A stretch of 64,000 nt of DNA from assembly GCF_023195515.1 (NCBI RefSeq), contig NZ_JALPKR020000002.1:434001-498000 (forward strand), given 5' to 3'. How positions within the stretch are numbered: position 1 is the first letter of the stretch; every line of letters begins with the position of its first letter. Below, piece after piece: positions 35,934 to 44,729 of this stretch. A program made the position numbers and the translations under genes. This DNA comes from Variovorax sp. S12S4 (GTDB lineage Bacteria; Pseudomonadota; Gammaproteobacteria; Burkholderiales; Burkholderiaceae_C). The notes beneath the pieces are model-generated. The model saw only the letters and a list, made by a program, of their open reading frames with translations. It was not told where the DNA came from and did no database searches.

Positions 35934-37199
35934 ATGCTGACCTCCGCATTCTTCCTGTTGATCATGCTGGTCGGCGTGCCGATCGGCGCCTGCCTGTGCC
36001 TTGCGGGCATCGTCTACATCCTCAACTCGGGCGACACGGTGCTCTTCCAGTCGTTTCCGGTGCAGATGTTCGGCGGTGTCGACAGCTACAGCCTCATTGC
36101 AATTCCGCTGTTCATCCTGATCGGCGAGGTCATGAACGGCGGCGGCATCACCAAGCGGCTGGTCGACCTGGCGCTGGCCTTCATCGGCTCGGTGAAGGGC
36201 GGCCTCGCCTACGTGAACATCCTGGCCAACATGCTGGTGTCGTCGATCATCGGCTCGGCCACGGCGCAGGTGGCCATCATGAGCCAGATCATGGTGCCCG
36301 AGATGGAGAAGCAGGGCTACGACAAGACCTTTGCCGCCGGCATCACGGTGTACGGCGGCATGCTGGGGCCGATCATTCCGCCGTCGGTGATGTTCGTGGT
36401 GTACAGCGTGCTGGCGCAGGTGGCGGTGGGCGACATGCTCATTGCCGGCATCATTCCCGGGGTGATTCTCACGGTGCTGTTCTTCATCGTGATCGCATGC
36501 ATGGGCGTGATCTACAACTACCCGCGCACCGCAAAGCGCACCATCAGGCAGCGGCTGCACACCATTCTCACGGCCTGCCCCACGCTGCTGATTCCCATCG
36601 TGATCGTCGGCTCCATCCTCGGCGGCGTGGCCAACCCGACCGAATCGGCGGCGGTGGGCGCGGTGGCCGCGGTGCTGATCGGCCGCTATGTCACCAAGGA
36701 ATTCCGCTTCGCGATGATTCCGCAGATCCTGCTGAAGTCGGCAATCTACTCGGCGGTGGTGCTGTTTTTGGTGGCCGCGGCGGCGGTGTTCTCGTGGCTC
36801 CTGATCTACGGCAAGGTTCCGCAGGCCACGGCCGCATGGATCCAGACGGTGGCGAAGGACCCTATCGCCTTCTTGCTGCTGGTGAACCTGATCCTGCTGG
36901 TGATCGGCACGGTGATCGACGGCATTCCGGGGTTGATCATGACCGTGCCGATCCTGCTGCCCATTGCCACGGAGATCTACGGCATCGATCCGCGCCACTT
37001 CGGCGTGGTGGTGGTGATCAACCTGGTGCTCGGGCTGATGACGCCGCCCGTGGGGCTGAGCTTCTTCGTGGCTTCGGCCGTCACCGGCGCCAAGCCCGGA
37101 AAGATGTTCATCGTCACGCTGCCGTTCTTCCTCATCTGCTGCGCGGCGCTGGTGCTGCTGTCGCTCTTTCCGAGCCTGTCGCTGGCCTTGCTCAAGTAA
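35934..37199 (+). CDS. dctM: TRAP transporter large permease (DctM)
   Basis: 421 residues with about 12 membrane helices. Family features are IPLFILIGEVMNGGGITKRL, SSIIGSATAQVAIMSQIMVPEM, the PSVMFVVYSVLAQVAVGDML loop and LVLGLMTPPVGLSFFVASAV. It begins 2 bases after the dctQ stop, implying translational coupling. It is the main transport subunit, using an ion gradient to bring in the ligand carried by the periplasmic DctP. Confidence 0.93.
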   Translation: MLTSAFFLLIMLVGVPIGACLCLAGIVYILNSGDTVLFQSFPVQMFGGVDSYSLIAIPLFILIGEVMNGGGITKRLVDLALAFIGSVKGGLAYVNILANMLVSSIIGSATAQVAIMSQIMVPEMEKQGYDKTFAAGITVYGGMLGPIIPPSVMFVVYSVLAQVAVGDMLIAGIIPGVILTVLFFIVIACMGVIYNYPRTAKRTIRQRLHTILTACPTLLIPIVIVGSILGGVANPTESAAVGAVAAVLIGRYVTKEFRFAMIPQILLKSAIYSAVVLFLVAAAAVFSWLLIYGKVPQATAAWIQTVAKDPIAFLLLVNLILLVIGTVIDGIPGLIMTVPILLPIATEIYGIDPRHFGVVVVINLVLGLMTPPVGLSFFVASAVTGAKPGKMFIVTLPFFLICCAALVLLSLFPSLSLALLK

Positions 37200-37244
37200 G
37201 CCCGACAAGCGCCCCGTTTTTCCTTCACTCAACCGGAGCCTCGC

Positions 37245-38246
37245 ATGTCCCTCTCCCGCCGCAAATTCGTCGTCCAGGCCGCCGCCGGTACCGCCGCCGC
37301 GTCGTCCGCTCTGTTCAGCACCGTGTCGCGCGCAGCAGCCGCCAAGGAGTTCCGCCTCGGCCTCATCACGCCCGCCGGCCACTCGTGGAACCGCGCCGCG
37401 GTGGGCTTCGGCGAAGCACTCAAGAAGGCCACCGACGGCCGCCTGAGCGCTACCGTGTTCCATTCGGGCCAATTGGGCAACGAGTCGGCCATGATGCAGC
37501 AGCTGCAGTCGGGCGCGCTGGACATGGGCTGGATCCAGGCCGCCGAGCTCGGCTCACGCGTCTCCAGCGTGGCGGCCATCAACGCGCCCTACCTCGTGCG
37601 CTCCACCACCAACGTGGCGTCGCTGGTGCGAACGCCGGCCGCGCTCAAGCTGCTCGAGGTGCTGCCACGCGAAACCGGCACCATCGGCCTGGGCTGGGGC
37701 ATCACCGGCATGCGGGTGGTGTTTTCGACCAAGCCCATCGCCACGCCCACCGACCTCAAGGGCATGAAGCTGCGCATCAACCCGACGCCGGTGTACCGCG
37801 ACTTCTATCAATTGCTCGGCGCCGCCCCCACGCCGATTCCCACGCCCGCCGTTTTCGACGCCATGTCGAACGGACAGGTCGACGGGCTGGAGGCGGACAT
37901 CGAGTTTTCATGGAACCAGCGCTTCGACCGGGTCGCGAAGACCATGCTGCCGATGAACGCGCTGTTCATGCCCTTTGCACCGCTGGTCTCGGGCCGCATC
38001 TGGCAGACGCTCGACGCCAAGGACAAGTCGCTCATCACCGACCTGGTGAAGCAGTCGCTCGACGCGCAGATCAGGGACATCGTGACCACCGAACTCGGCC
38101 TGATCGACAAGTTCAAGACGAGCGGCATCACCATCAAGAGCGACGCCGGCTACAACCCCGCGCCGATCATTGCGGAGTTCGACAAGATCTGGCTGCCCAA
38201 GGCCCCGCAGATCGCCGAGCTGCGCAAGATCGGCGCCGCGCTCTGA
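37245..38246 (+). CDS. dctP: TRAP transporter substrate-binding protein (DctP), Tat-exported
   Basis: 333 residues. The N terminus SLSRRKFVVQAAAGTAAAS is a twin-arginine signal (SRRKF). The DctP fold shows FHSGQLGNESAMMQQLQSGALDMG, GMKLRINPTPVYRDFYQLLG and SNGQVDGLEADIEFSWNQRF, where an Arg/Asn usually bind a carboxylate. The mature protein captures its ligand in the periplasm for DctQM. Ligand not identifiable; most TRAP systems carry organic acids. Last gene of the TRAP operon, followed by a hairpin. Confidence 0.92.
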   Translation: MSLSRRKFVVQAAAGTAAASSALFSTVSRAAAAKEFRLGLITPAGHSWNRAAVGFGEALKKATDGRLSATVFHSGQLGNESAMMQQLQSGALDMGWIQAAELGSRVSSVAAINAPYLVRSTTNVASLVRTPAALKLLEVLPRETGTIGLGWGITGMRVVFSTKPIATPTDLKGMKLRINPTPVYRDFYQLLGAAPTPIPTPAVFDAMSNGQVDGLEADIEFSWNQRFDRVAKTMLPMNALFMPFAPLVSGRIWQTLDAKDKSLITDLVKQSLDAQIRDIVTTELGLIDKFKTSGITIKSDAGYNPAPIIAEFDKIWLPKAPQIAELRKIGAAL

Positions 38247-38267
38247 ACCTGCGCGCGAGGCCGGCAC

Positions 38268-38299
38268 TTGGGGCGCCGGCCGGCAAGCCGGCGCCCCAA
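38268..38299. terminator. Strong hairpin downstream of the TRAP operon
   Basis: Perfect 13-bp arms TTGGGGCGCCGGC and GCCGGCGCCCCAA, 6-base loop, 21 bases after the dctP stop. No T-run follows, so it may end or protect the transcript rather than be a classic terminator. Confidence 0.5.
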
Positions 38300-38480
38300 A
38301 TTGGTTCAAGCTTCAAGCTTCTTTCGGCTGAAATCCGCGAGAACTCACAAAACGGGTGCGCATAGCCACGCCCGCGCCCCAACTTTGCACCGCGCCAGTT
38401 CATCGGGAGGGTTCGCACCAATCGCGTGCGGGCACCGTTTTTGCTTGAATGCAGAAGCATTCACCTCCAACGGATTTCGC

Positions 38481-39515
38481 ATGAACAAGCGCCAACTGCT
38501 CCAGTCCTTCCTCGCCGCCTCGGCCCTCAGCTTCGGTCTTTCTTCGGCCCTTGCCCAGACCACGACGCCGATCAAGTTCCAGCTCGACTGGCGCTTCGAA
38601 GGGCCGGCCGCGCTGTTCCTGCACCCCGCCGCCAAGGGCTACTTCAAGGCCGCCGGCCTGGACGTGACCATCGACGCGGGCAACGGCTCGGGCGGCACCG
38701 TCACACGCGTGGCCTCCGGCGCCTACGAAATGGGCTTTGCCGACCTTGCCGCGCTGATGGAATTCCACGCCAACAACCCCGACAGCCCCAACAAGCCGGT
38801 CGCGGTGATGATGGTCTACAACAACACGCCAGCCTCGGTCATGACGCTGAAGAAGAGCGGCATCACCAAGCCGGCCGACCTGGCCGGCAAGAAGCTCGGC
38901 GCACCGGTGTTCGACGCGGGCCGCCGCGCATTCCCGATCTTTGCCAAGGCCAACAACATCGGCGCAGTCAACTGGACCGCCATGGACCCGACGCTGCGCG
39001 AAACCATGCTGATCCGCGGCGACATCGACGCGATCACGGGCTTCACGTTTACCTCGCTACTCAACCTAGAAGCACGCGGCGCCAAGGCCGCCGACATCGT
39101 CGTGCTGCCCTACCCCGACTACGGCGTGAAGCTGTACGGCAACGTGATCATCGCGTCGCCCAAGCTCATCAAGGAGAACCCCGAGGCAGTGAAGAAATTC
39201 CTCTCGGCGTTTGCCAAGGGCGCGAAGGAAGTCATCGCCAACCCGGCGGTGGCCATCGAATCGGTGAAGGCGCGCGACGGCATCATCGACAGCAAGCTCG
39301 AAACCCGCCGCCTGCAACTGGCCATCGACACCGTGATCAACAGCGCCGATGCGCGCAGCGACGGCTTCGGCGCCGTGAACGCCGGCCGCATGTCGCTGAT
39401 GGCCTCGCAAGTGTCCGACGCATTCAACACCAAGACGCGCGTGAGCCCCGACGCGGTGTGGACCGCGGCGCTGCTGCCGCCCGCGGCCGAACTCAACGGC
39501 GTGCTGCGCAAGTGA
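38481..39515 (+). CDS. NMT1/THI5-type ABC substrate-binding protein
   Basis: 344 residues with signal peptide MNKRQLLQSFLAASALSFGL ending near SSALAQ. The binding-protein fold of the NMT1/THI5/SsuA type shows FQLDWRFEGPAALFLHPAAK, GLDVTIDAGNGSGGTVTRVA and FADLAALMEFHANNP. Relatives carry thiamine precursors, pyrimidines or sulfonates to ABC importers. It is followed by overlapping ATPase, permease and deaminase genes; the final deaminase suggests an amino-heterocycle ligand. It is a clear paralogue of the protein at 48348. The ligand is inferred only. Confidence 0.9.
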   Translation: MNKRQLLQSFLAASALSFGLSSALAQTTTPIKFQLDWRFEGPAALFLHPAAKGYFKAAGLDVTIDAGNGSGGTVTRVASGAYEMGFADLAALMEFHANNPDSPNKPVAVMMVYNNTPASVMTLKKSGITKPADLAGKKLGAPVFDAGRRAFPIFAKANNIGAVNWTAMDPTLRETMLIRGDIDAITGFTFTSLLNLEARGAKAADIVVLPYPDYGVKLYGNVIIASPKLIKENPEAVKKFLSAFAKGAKEVIANPAVAIESVKARDGIIDSKLETRRLQLAIDTVINSADARSDGFGAVNAGRMSLMASQVSDAFNTKTRVSPDAVWTAALLPPAAELNGVLRK

Positions 39516-40375
39516 TGCCAGCGGACGCATCGAGCACGGACGCGGCTCCCTTCGTCGACTTTCAGGACGTCTGGCTCGCCTACAACGAAGAGCTGCTGCG
39601 CGCCAACCACTTCGCGGTCGAGGCCATCGACCTGAAGGTGAGGCGCGGGGAGTTCATCGCCATCGTCGGGCCTTCGGGCTGCGGCAAGTCGACGTTCATG
39701 AAGCTCACCACGGGGCTGAAGATGCCGTCGATGGGCAAGATCCGCATCGACGGCCAGCCCGTGACCGGGCCGCTCAAGATCTCGGGCATGGCGTTTCAGG
39801 CGCCTTCGCTGCTGCCGTGGCGCACCACGGTCGACAACGTGCTGCTGCCGCTCGAAATCGTCGAGCCCTACCGCTCCAGCTTCAAGGCCAAGCGCAAGGA
39901 ATATGTCGAGCGCGCGCGCAAGCTGCTGCAGAAGGTGGGTCTTGCGGGCTATGAAGACAAGTTTCCCTGGCAGCTCTCGGGCGGCATGCAGCAGCGCGCA
40001 AGCATTTGCCGCGCGCTCATTCACGAGCCCAAGATGCTGCTGCTCGACGAGCCCTTCGGCGCGCTCGACGCCTTCACGCGCGAAGAGCTCTGGTGCATTC
40101 TTCGCGACCTCTGGACCGAGCAGCAGTTCAACGTCATCCTGGTGACGCACGACCTGCGCGAATCGGTGTTCCTGGCCGACACGGTTTATGTGATGAGCAA
40201 GAGCCCGGGCCGCTTCGTGGTGAAGCGCGAGATCGAGCTGCCGCGTCCGCGCGAACTGGAGCTCACGTACACCAAGGAGTTCACCGACATCGTGCTGGAA
40301 CTGCGCGGACACATCGGCGCCATTCGAAACACGGGCATCAGCGCGGCGCAGACAGCGGCCGCGGTGTCTCACTGA
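39515..40375 (+). CDS. ABC importer ATP-binding protein (NitT/TauT type)
   Basis: 286 residues. Walker A is VGPSGCGKSTFMK; Q-loop FQAPSLLPWRTTVDNVLLPL; signature WQLSGGMQQRASICRALIHEP; Walker B MLLLDEPFGALDAFTR; switch His in VTHDLRESVFLAD. The start ATG overlaps the binding-protein stop as TGATG. It energises the permease 9 bases downstream. ALDAFTREELW is characteristic of the nitrate/taurine/pyrimidine importer subfamily. Confidence 0.93.
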   Translation: MPADASSTDAAPFVDFQDVWLAYNEELLRANHFAVEAIDLKVRRGEFIAIVGPSGCGKSTFMKLTTGLKMPSMGKIRIDGQPVTGPLKISGMAFQAPSLLPWRTTVDNVLLPLEIVEPYRSSFKAKRKEYVERARKLLQKVGLAGYEDKFPWQLSGGMQQRASICRALIHEPKMLLLDEPFGALDAFTREELWCILRDLWTEQQFNVILVTHDLRESVFLADTVYVMSKSPGRFVVKREIELPRPRELELTYTKEFTDIVLELRGHIGAIRNTGISAAQTAAAVSH

Positions 40376-40384
40376 AGGCGCGCC

Positions 40385-41155
40385 ATGAAGAACACCAAGC
40401 AAATCGAACGCTGGTCGCCATGGCTGCTGCTCGTGGCAGTGATCCTGCTGTGGCAGGTGATCTGCGCGGGCTTCGGCGTTTCGGACTTCATCTTTCCGAG
40501 CCCGCTGCGCATCTGGAACCAGTTCTGGGAATTCAAGGAAATCATCGCGGGCCATGCATGGCGCACCTTCTGGGTGACGATGGCGGGCTTCGGCCTGGCC
40601 ATTGTGGTGGGCGTACTGCTGGGCTTCGTGATCGGCAGTTCGCGCATCGCGTATGCGGCGATCTATCCGCTCATGACGGCCTTCAACGCGCTGCCCAAGG
40701 CGGCCTTCGTGCCCATCCTGGTGGTGTGGTTCGGCATCGGCGTCGGGCCGGCCATTCTCACGGCCTTCCTGATCAGCTTCTTCCCGATCATGGTGAACAT
40801 TGCCACCGGCCTTGCCACGCTGGAGCCCGAGCTGGAAGACGTGCTGCGCGTGCTCGGCGCCAAGCGCTGGGATGTGCTTGTGAAGATCGGCCTGCCGCGC
40901 TCCATGCCCTACTTCTTCGGCTCGCTCAAGGTCGCGATCACGCTGGCTTTTGTCGGCACCACGGTGAGCGAGATGACGGCGGCCAACGAAGGCATCGGCT
41001 ACCTGCTGATTTCCGCCGGCTCGGCCATGCAGATGGGCCTGGCTTTTGCAGGCCTGATGGTGGTGGGCGCGATGGCCATGCTGATGTATGAGCTCTTCAG
41101 CGTGATCGAGAAGCACACGACCGGGTGGGCGCACCGCGGTTCGCAAAACCAGTGA
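40385..41155 (+). CDS. ABC importer permease (NitT/TauT type)
   Basis: 256 residues with about six TM helices. The EAA-type loop reads EDVLRVLGAKRWDVLVKIGL, followed by PRSMPYFFGSLKVAITLAFV. GVLLGFVIGSSRIAYAAIYPLMTAFNALPK is typical of SsuC/TauC/ThiX-like permeases (shown here only as a short summary of the TM3-TM4 region). ATG 40385 starts 9 bases after the ATPase stop and is followed by the deaminase within 10 bases. It forms the membrane part of the importer. Confidence 0.92.
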   Translation: MKNTKQIERWSPWLLLVAVILLWQVICAGFGVSDFIFPSPLRIWNQFWEFKEIIAGHAWRTFWVTMAGFGLAIVVGVLLGFVIGSSRIAYAAIYPLMTAFNALPKAAFVPILVVWFGIGVGPAILTAFLISFFPIMVNIATGLATLEPELEDVLRVLGAKRWDVLVKIGLPRSMPYFFGSLKVAITLAFVGTTVSEMTAANEGIGYLLISAGSAMQMGLAFAGLMVVGAMAMLMYELFSVIEKHTTGWAHRGSQNQ

Positions 41156-41165
41156 TGCGGAGCGA

Positions 41166-41642
41166 ATGACACGCGACCAGATCATCCGCGCGCTGCGGCG
41201 CGCCGACGAGGTGGCCCGCCGCGCCATGGCGATGGGCCGGCATCCCTTCGGTGCCGTGCTCGTTGCGCCCGACGGCGAAACCATCCTCGCCGAGCAGGGC
41301 AACATCGACACGGTGAACCACGCCGAAGCCACGCTGGCGCGCCATGCCGCGCAGAACTGGCCGGCGGAGTATCTGTGGCAATGCACGCTGGTCACGACCT
41401 TCGAGCCTTGCGCCATGTGCGCAGGCACCGGCTACTGGGCGAACATCGGCCGCATCGTCTACGGCGCGGAAGAAAGCGCCTTGCTCGCGCTCACGGGCGA
41501 CCACCCCGAGAACCCCACGCTGAGCCTGCCCTGCCGCGAGGTCTTCGCGCGCGGGCAAAAGAAGATAGAGGTGATCGGGCCGGTGCCTGAGGTGGCGGAC
41601 GAGATGATCGCCACGCACCGCGGCTTCTGGGAAGCGCGTTAG
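41166..41642 (+). CDS. Nucleoside deaminase family protein (guanine/cytosine deaminase fold)
   Basis: 158 residues, single CDA-fold domain. Zinc and proton-shuttle residues are visible in NHAEATLARHAAQ (HAE) and EPCAMCAGTGYWANIGRIVYG (PCxxC). The N-terminal HPFGAVLVAPDGE is the usual substrate-strand motif. It should hydrolytically deaminate an aminated heterocycle such as guanine, cytosine or a pterin-like ring in the cytoplasm. It closes the ABC importer operon, so the imported ligand is probably its substrate or precursor. It is a paralogue of the deaminase at 49370. ATG 41166 follows GCGGAG. Confidence 0.9.
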   Translation: MTRDQIIRALRRADEVARRAMAMGRHPFGAVLVAPDGETILAEQGNIDTVNHAEATLARHAAQNWPAEYLWQCTLVTTFEPCAMCAGTGYWANIGRIVYGAEESALLALTGDHPENPTLSLPCREVFARGQKKIEVIGPVPEVADEMIATHRGFWEAR

Positions 41643-41646
41643 AGCG

Positions 41647-41871
41647 CTAGGCCAGCAGCAGCGACGCCTCGTCGCGCCAATACGCAATGGCTGCCAGCCA
41701 GCCTTCCCACACGCAGCCGTTGCAGCCGCGTCCGCAGCAGGTGGTGGGCTCGGGCGGTGGCACGCGCAGGGTGAGCCGCTGCGCAGCGGCCTCGGACTGA
41801 ACGGCCTCGATCAGCGCCTGGGCGCTGGCAAGGTCGACCGGCACGGGCAGGTCTTTGTCTGCAAGGGACAT
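41647..41871 (-). CDS. Small Cys-rich oxidoreductase-like domain protein
   Basis: 74 residues. The C-terminal half has the PPPEPTTCCGRGCNGCVWEG segment: Pro-rich lead, then CCGRGCNGC, then WLAAIAYW. This matches the short 'oxidoreductase-like' N-terminal domains that carry four Cys in a tight loop. The start MSLADKDLPVPV (41871) is preferred to 41937, whose extension is basic and noncoding-like. It converges with the deaminase operon; stops are 4 bases apart. Role unknown, possibly metal or redox binding. Confidence 0.75.
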   Translation of the reverse strand: MSLADKDLPVPVDLASAQALIEAVQSEAAAQRLTLRVPPPEPTTCCGRGCNGCVWEGWLAAIAYWRDEASLLLA

Positions 41872-41914
41872 GGGCAGGCAGCGGTGGCTGGGGAGCGCGC
41901 GGCAGGCTGGGGCC

Positions 41915-42811
41915 TTACCAGAAGATCCAGAGCGCAAGGCCGCCGAAGATCGACCACTTCACAAGGTAGTACGCGCGCTTGTCCCAGGCCTTGAGACGCT
42001 TGCCGATGACGCGGATCTGATAGATGTACTTGAACGCGCGGTTGATGCCGCCGGTCTTGTCGCCAACGTCGTTGGGCGAAGCGGCCGCGGCCAACAGGTT
42101 CTTTGCAAACCAGCGGTTCACGGCACTGGCCCAGCGGTACTTGAGCGGACGCTCGATGTCGCAGAACAGGATCACGCGGTCCTTGTCGGTCGTGTTCTCG
42201 GCGTAGTGGATGTAGGTTTCGTCGAACACCACGGCCTCGCCGTCGCGCCAGTGGTAGCGCTGGCCGTCCACGTCGATGTAGCAGCCCTCCACGCCCGGCG
42301 TCCACAGGCCCAGGTGGTAGCGCAGCGAGCCCGCAAACGGGTCGCGGTGGCGCACGAGGCGGCTGCCCGGCGGGAGCTCGGCAAACATGGCGGCCTTGAT
42401 GGTGCCGATGCCTTTCAGCAGCTCGGTCGTGCGCGGGCACAGCACGGCGGCGGAGGGATGCGCATCGTCGTACCACTTGAGATAGAAGCGCTTCCAGCCG
42501 CTCTTGAAGAAGGAGTTGAAGCCCACGTCGTTGAACTGGCTCGAGGCCTTGATGCTGCCGCCATTGCGCATGGCCAGCGCCTCTTCGCGGATGACCTGCC
42601 AGTTCTCTTCGAGCACCCGCATCTCCGGAAACTGCGCGGGCGACAGGTACGGCGTGCTCGGCACCTTCGAGAAGATGTACATGAAGGCGTTCAACGGCGC
42701 CAGGAAGGTCGAATGATCAGAAAGCTGCCTGAAAAAACGATGCCGGACCTGGCCGCGGAAGTGAACGTAGAGTGCGCTGAGCGCGAAGATGGCGAGAATG
42801 ACCCACTTCAT
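41915..42811 (-). CDS. lpxO: Lipid A hydroxylase LpxO-like (aspartyl/asparaginyl beta-hydroxylase family)
   Basis: 298 residues. The N-terminal membrane helix (VILAIFALSALYVHFRG) anchors the protein. The Fe(II)/2-oxoglutarate domain shows LVRHRDPFAGSLRYHLGLW (HxD) and the second His in DETYIHYAEN; a C-terminal helix near KWSIFGGLALWIFW. LpxO hydroxylates the 2-position of a lipid A secondary acyl chain at the inner-membrane face. Length and motifs match. It is not obviously in an operon; the gene converges with or follows unrelated small genes. Homologues sometimes act on other substrates, so the symbol is a best match. Confidence 0.85.
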   Translation of the reverse strand: MKWVILAIFALSALYVHFRGQVRHRFFRQLSDHSTFLAPLNAFMYIFSKVPSTPYLSPAQFPEMRVLEENWQVIREEALAMRNGGSIKASSQFNDVGFNSFFKSGWKRFYLKWYDDAHPSAAVLCPRTTELLKGIGTIKAAMFAELPPGSRLVRHRDPFAGSLRYHLGLWTPGVEGCYIDVDGQRYHWRDGEAVVFDETYIHYAENTTDKDRVILFCDIERPLKYRWASAVNRWFAKNLLAAAASPNDVGDKTGGINRAFKYIYQIRVIGKRLKAWDKRAYYLVKWSIFGGLALWIFW

Positions 42812-42897
42812 TAAAGTGTCCTGTAAAGCGGGTCGTAGTGTAATTCTTCACACTTGTTCCGGCTGACTGCGGCCTTTCATGCCCTTTACAGGCCCCT

Positions 42898-43770
42898 TCA
42901 GCCGCGCAGCAGCTTGATCAGCGCCGCCAGCTCCTCCCCACCCAGCCCCGCTGCATCGGCCCGCTGGAACAACCCTGCCGCGAACGTCGGAAACTCGGTA
43001 TTGATGCCGGCCTGCTGCGCGGTCTGCAGGATGCGCTGGGTCGCTTCCACCGAAATGCGCATCGGGCTTTGCGATATTGCGAAGTTGCCCGACTGGATAA
43101 CACTGCCTTCGTGCTGCAGGAACCCGGCGAAGGTGGGCATGATGCCCGCCACGATGCGGCCGTATTCCGCCACGTCGAAACCCTCATGCTCGGCCACGCG
43201 CGCGCCGTGCAAGAAGCCGAGCATGGTGCCGTAGACGGTCGACAGCGTGGCCAGGTCCATGGCCGCGGCGGCGCTCGCCTTTTCGCCCAGGTACACGATG
43301 CCGCCGCCCAGAACGCCGAGCAACGGCTCGGCCGCGCGAAACACGTGCTGTGCGCCCGACATGAGAATGGGCGTATCGGGCTGCCCCATCTGGTCGGGCG
43401 CCGCCTGAATGGCGCCTTCGAGGTAGGTCGCGCCCTGGCGGTGCGCCCAGGCTTCGGCATCGCGCGCGTCCTGCGGACTGCCGGTGGTGAGCTGCACCAG
43501 CAGGCGACCGTCCATTGCCGCGGCCACGCCCTCGGCGCCAAGAATCGCGTCAACCGCGCGGTAGTCGTACACGCACATCAGGGCCACCGGGCTTGCGCGC
43601 AAGGCTTCGGCGGCACTGCGCGCGAGCACGGCGCCCCGGCTCACCAGCGCCGCGGCCTTGTCCGCCGTGCGGTTCCACACCCTGACCTTGTAGCCCTTGT
43701 CGAGGTAGAGCCGCGCGATGGTCACGCCCATCGATCCCAGGCCCAAGACGGTAATTTCCTTGTTGCTCAT
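42898..43770 (-). CDS. Imine reductase/reductive aminase-like NAD(P)H oxidoreductase
   Basis: About 290 residues: Rossmann motif EITVLGLGSMGVTIARLYLD with VRVWNRTADKAAAL (Arg after N-R suggests NADPH), then LLVQLTTGSPQDARDAEAWA and YLEGAIQAAPDQMGQPDTPI, a pattern characteristic of imine reductases rather than 6-phosphogluconate or hydroxyisobutyrate dehydrogenases (TGxP loop, no catalytic Lys in the usual place). The C-terminal helix domain includes MDLATLSTVYGTMLGFLHGA. The natural role of most members is unknown. It is divergent from an HxlR-type regulator, which probably controls it through the AAGTACCT inverted repeat between them. Confidence 0.85.
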   Translation of the reverse strand: MSNKEITVLGLGSMGVTIARLYLDKGYKVRVWNRTADKAAALVSRGAVLARSAAEALRASPVALMCVYDYRAVDAILGAEGVAAAMDGRLLVQLTTGSPQDARDAEAWAHRQGATYLEGAIQAAPDQMGQPDTPILMSGAQHVFRAAEPLLGVLGGGIVYLGEKASAAAAMDLATLSTVYGTMLGFLHGARVAEHEGFDVAEYGRIVAGIMPTFAGFLQHEGSVIQSGNFAISQSPMRISVEATQRILQTAQQAGINTEFPTFAAGLFQRADAAGLGGEELAALIKLLRG

Positions 43771-43830
43771 GCCAGTTGTCCGCAAGTTGTGAAGAGGCCT
43801 GCATCGTAGGAATTGCACTCCTCAATGGTC

Positions 43831-43857
43831 AAGTACCTACAATAAAGTGAGGTACTT
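43831..43857. promoter_or_regulatory. Inverted repeat between imine-reductase-like and hxlR-type genes
   Basis: Perfect 8-bp arms AAGTACCT and AGGTACTT with an 11-base spacer lie in the divergent promoter, where an HxlR-family dimer could bind and control both genes. Confidence 0.75.
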
Positions 43858-43896
43858 ACCAAAACGCATGTATTCAACCAGCAAGGGCAAGAACGG

Positions 43897-44229
43897 ATGA
43901 AAGACAAAAAACCCTACAACTGCGGCATCGGCCCCGCGTTCGAGGTCATCGGCGGCAAGTGGAAAGCCGTGATCCTGTGGGAGCTTCATGCGCAGCCGCG
44001 CCGCTTCGGCGAGCTGAAGCGGCTCTTGCCGGACATCAGCGAGAAGATGCTGATCCAGCAGTTGCGCGAACTGGAGGCGGACGGCATCGTGCACCGCGAG
44101 GTGTTCCACGAAGTGCCGCCGCGGGTGGAGTATTCGGAGACGAAGCTCGGTGCATCGCTCAATGCGGCACTCGGGCCGCTGGCGGATTGGGGCGACCGCT
44201 ATGCCAAGCGCGCGGGCGTGGCACGCTGA
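43897..44229 (+). CDS. HxlR-family transcriptional regulator
   Basis: 110 residues, the usual size. The winged-helix features are CGIGPAFEVIGGKWKAVILW with its Cys, then RRFGELKRLLPDISEKMLIQ (recognition helix) and the wing VPPRVEYSETKLG. HxlR proteins respond to electrophiles, redox or small ligands; the single N-terminal Cys is a possible sensor. Divergent from the imine-reductase-like gene, 126 bases apart, with an AAGTACCT inverted repeat. ATG 43897 follows AACGG. Confidence 0.92.
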   Translation: MKDKKPYNCGIGPAFEVIGGKWKAVILWELHAQPRRFGELKRLLPDISEKMLIQQLRELEADGIVHREVFHEVPPRVEYSETKLGASLNAALGPLADWGDRYAKRAGVAR

Positions 44230-44260
44230 ACTTTGCCGGTGCCCCGCGTGCCGGGGCCGA

Positions 44261-44659
44261 TCAGGCCCAGCCGGTTTCGATTTCGGTCTTCACCTCGGTC
44301 ATGAGCCGGTGCACCGGGCACTTGCCCGCCACGCGCAGCAACTCGTCGCGCTGCGCCTCGGTGAGTTCGCCGGTCACGCGCAAGCTCGACTTCAGCCGGT
44401 AGACGCCCTTGCGCTCCTCGCTGTCGTCCCGGTCGACGATCACCTCGATGTCTTCCACCGGCATGCCCTTGCGGCGCGCGTAGATCAGCACCGTGAGCGC
44501 CTTGCAGGCCGCCAGCGAGGCGTCGTACAGGTCGTGCGGCTCGGGCCCCGCATCGCTGCCGCCGCCGGCCGGCGAGGCATCGATGGGAATCTCGTGGCTG
44601 CGAATCTTGAGAATGTGACGCGTGCCCGTGATGCCGTCGCGCCGGACCGTGATGCTCAT
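44261..44659 (-). CDS. OsmC/Ohr-family peroxiredoxin-like protein
   Basis: 132 residues. OsmC fold with the two reactive Cys in LAACKALTVLIYARRKG (peroxidatic) and AGKCPVHRLM (resolving). EPHDLYDASLAACKA matches the family strand-helix. It should reduce organic hydroperoxides in the cytoplasm. ATG 44659 chosen (MSITVRRDGI); the open frame up to 44746 is not homologous-like and overlaps the Lrp-type gene. It converges on the HxlR gene and follows the Lrp-type gene on the same strand. Confidence 0.9.
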   Translation of the reverse strand: MSITVRRDGITGTRHILKIRSHEIPIDASPAGGGSDAGPEPHDLYDASLAACKALTVLIYARRKGMPVEDIEVIVDRDDSEERKGVYRLKSSLRVTGELTEAQRDELLRVAGKCPVHRLMTEVKTEIETGWA

Positions 44660-44729
44660 GCCGATGTCCTTGGTGGTGGATGTGGGTGTGGCTGTGAATG
44701 CCGGGCGCGATGGTAGCCCCTGGCCTTGC

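Noticed and set aside
35318..38246. Dicarboxylate-specific role for the TRAP system
   Set aside because: Ligand residues cannot be assigned by eye; only the transporter class is supported.
41640..41655. TAGAGCGCTA near convergent stops as a terminator
   Set aside because: The stem is only about six bases with no T-run.
42898..43770. Beta-hydroxyacid dehydrogenase (garR-like) assignment
   Set aside because: The GlxR/GarR catalytic Lys motif is absent and the TTGSP and QMGQPDTPI loops fit imine reductases better.
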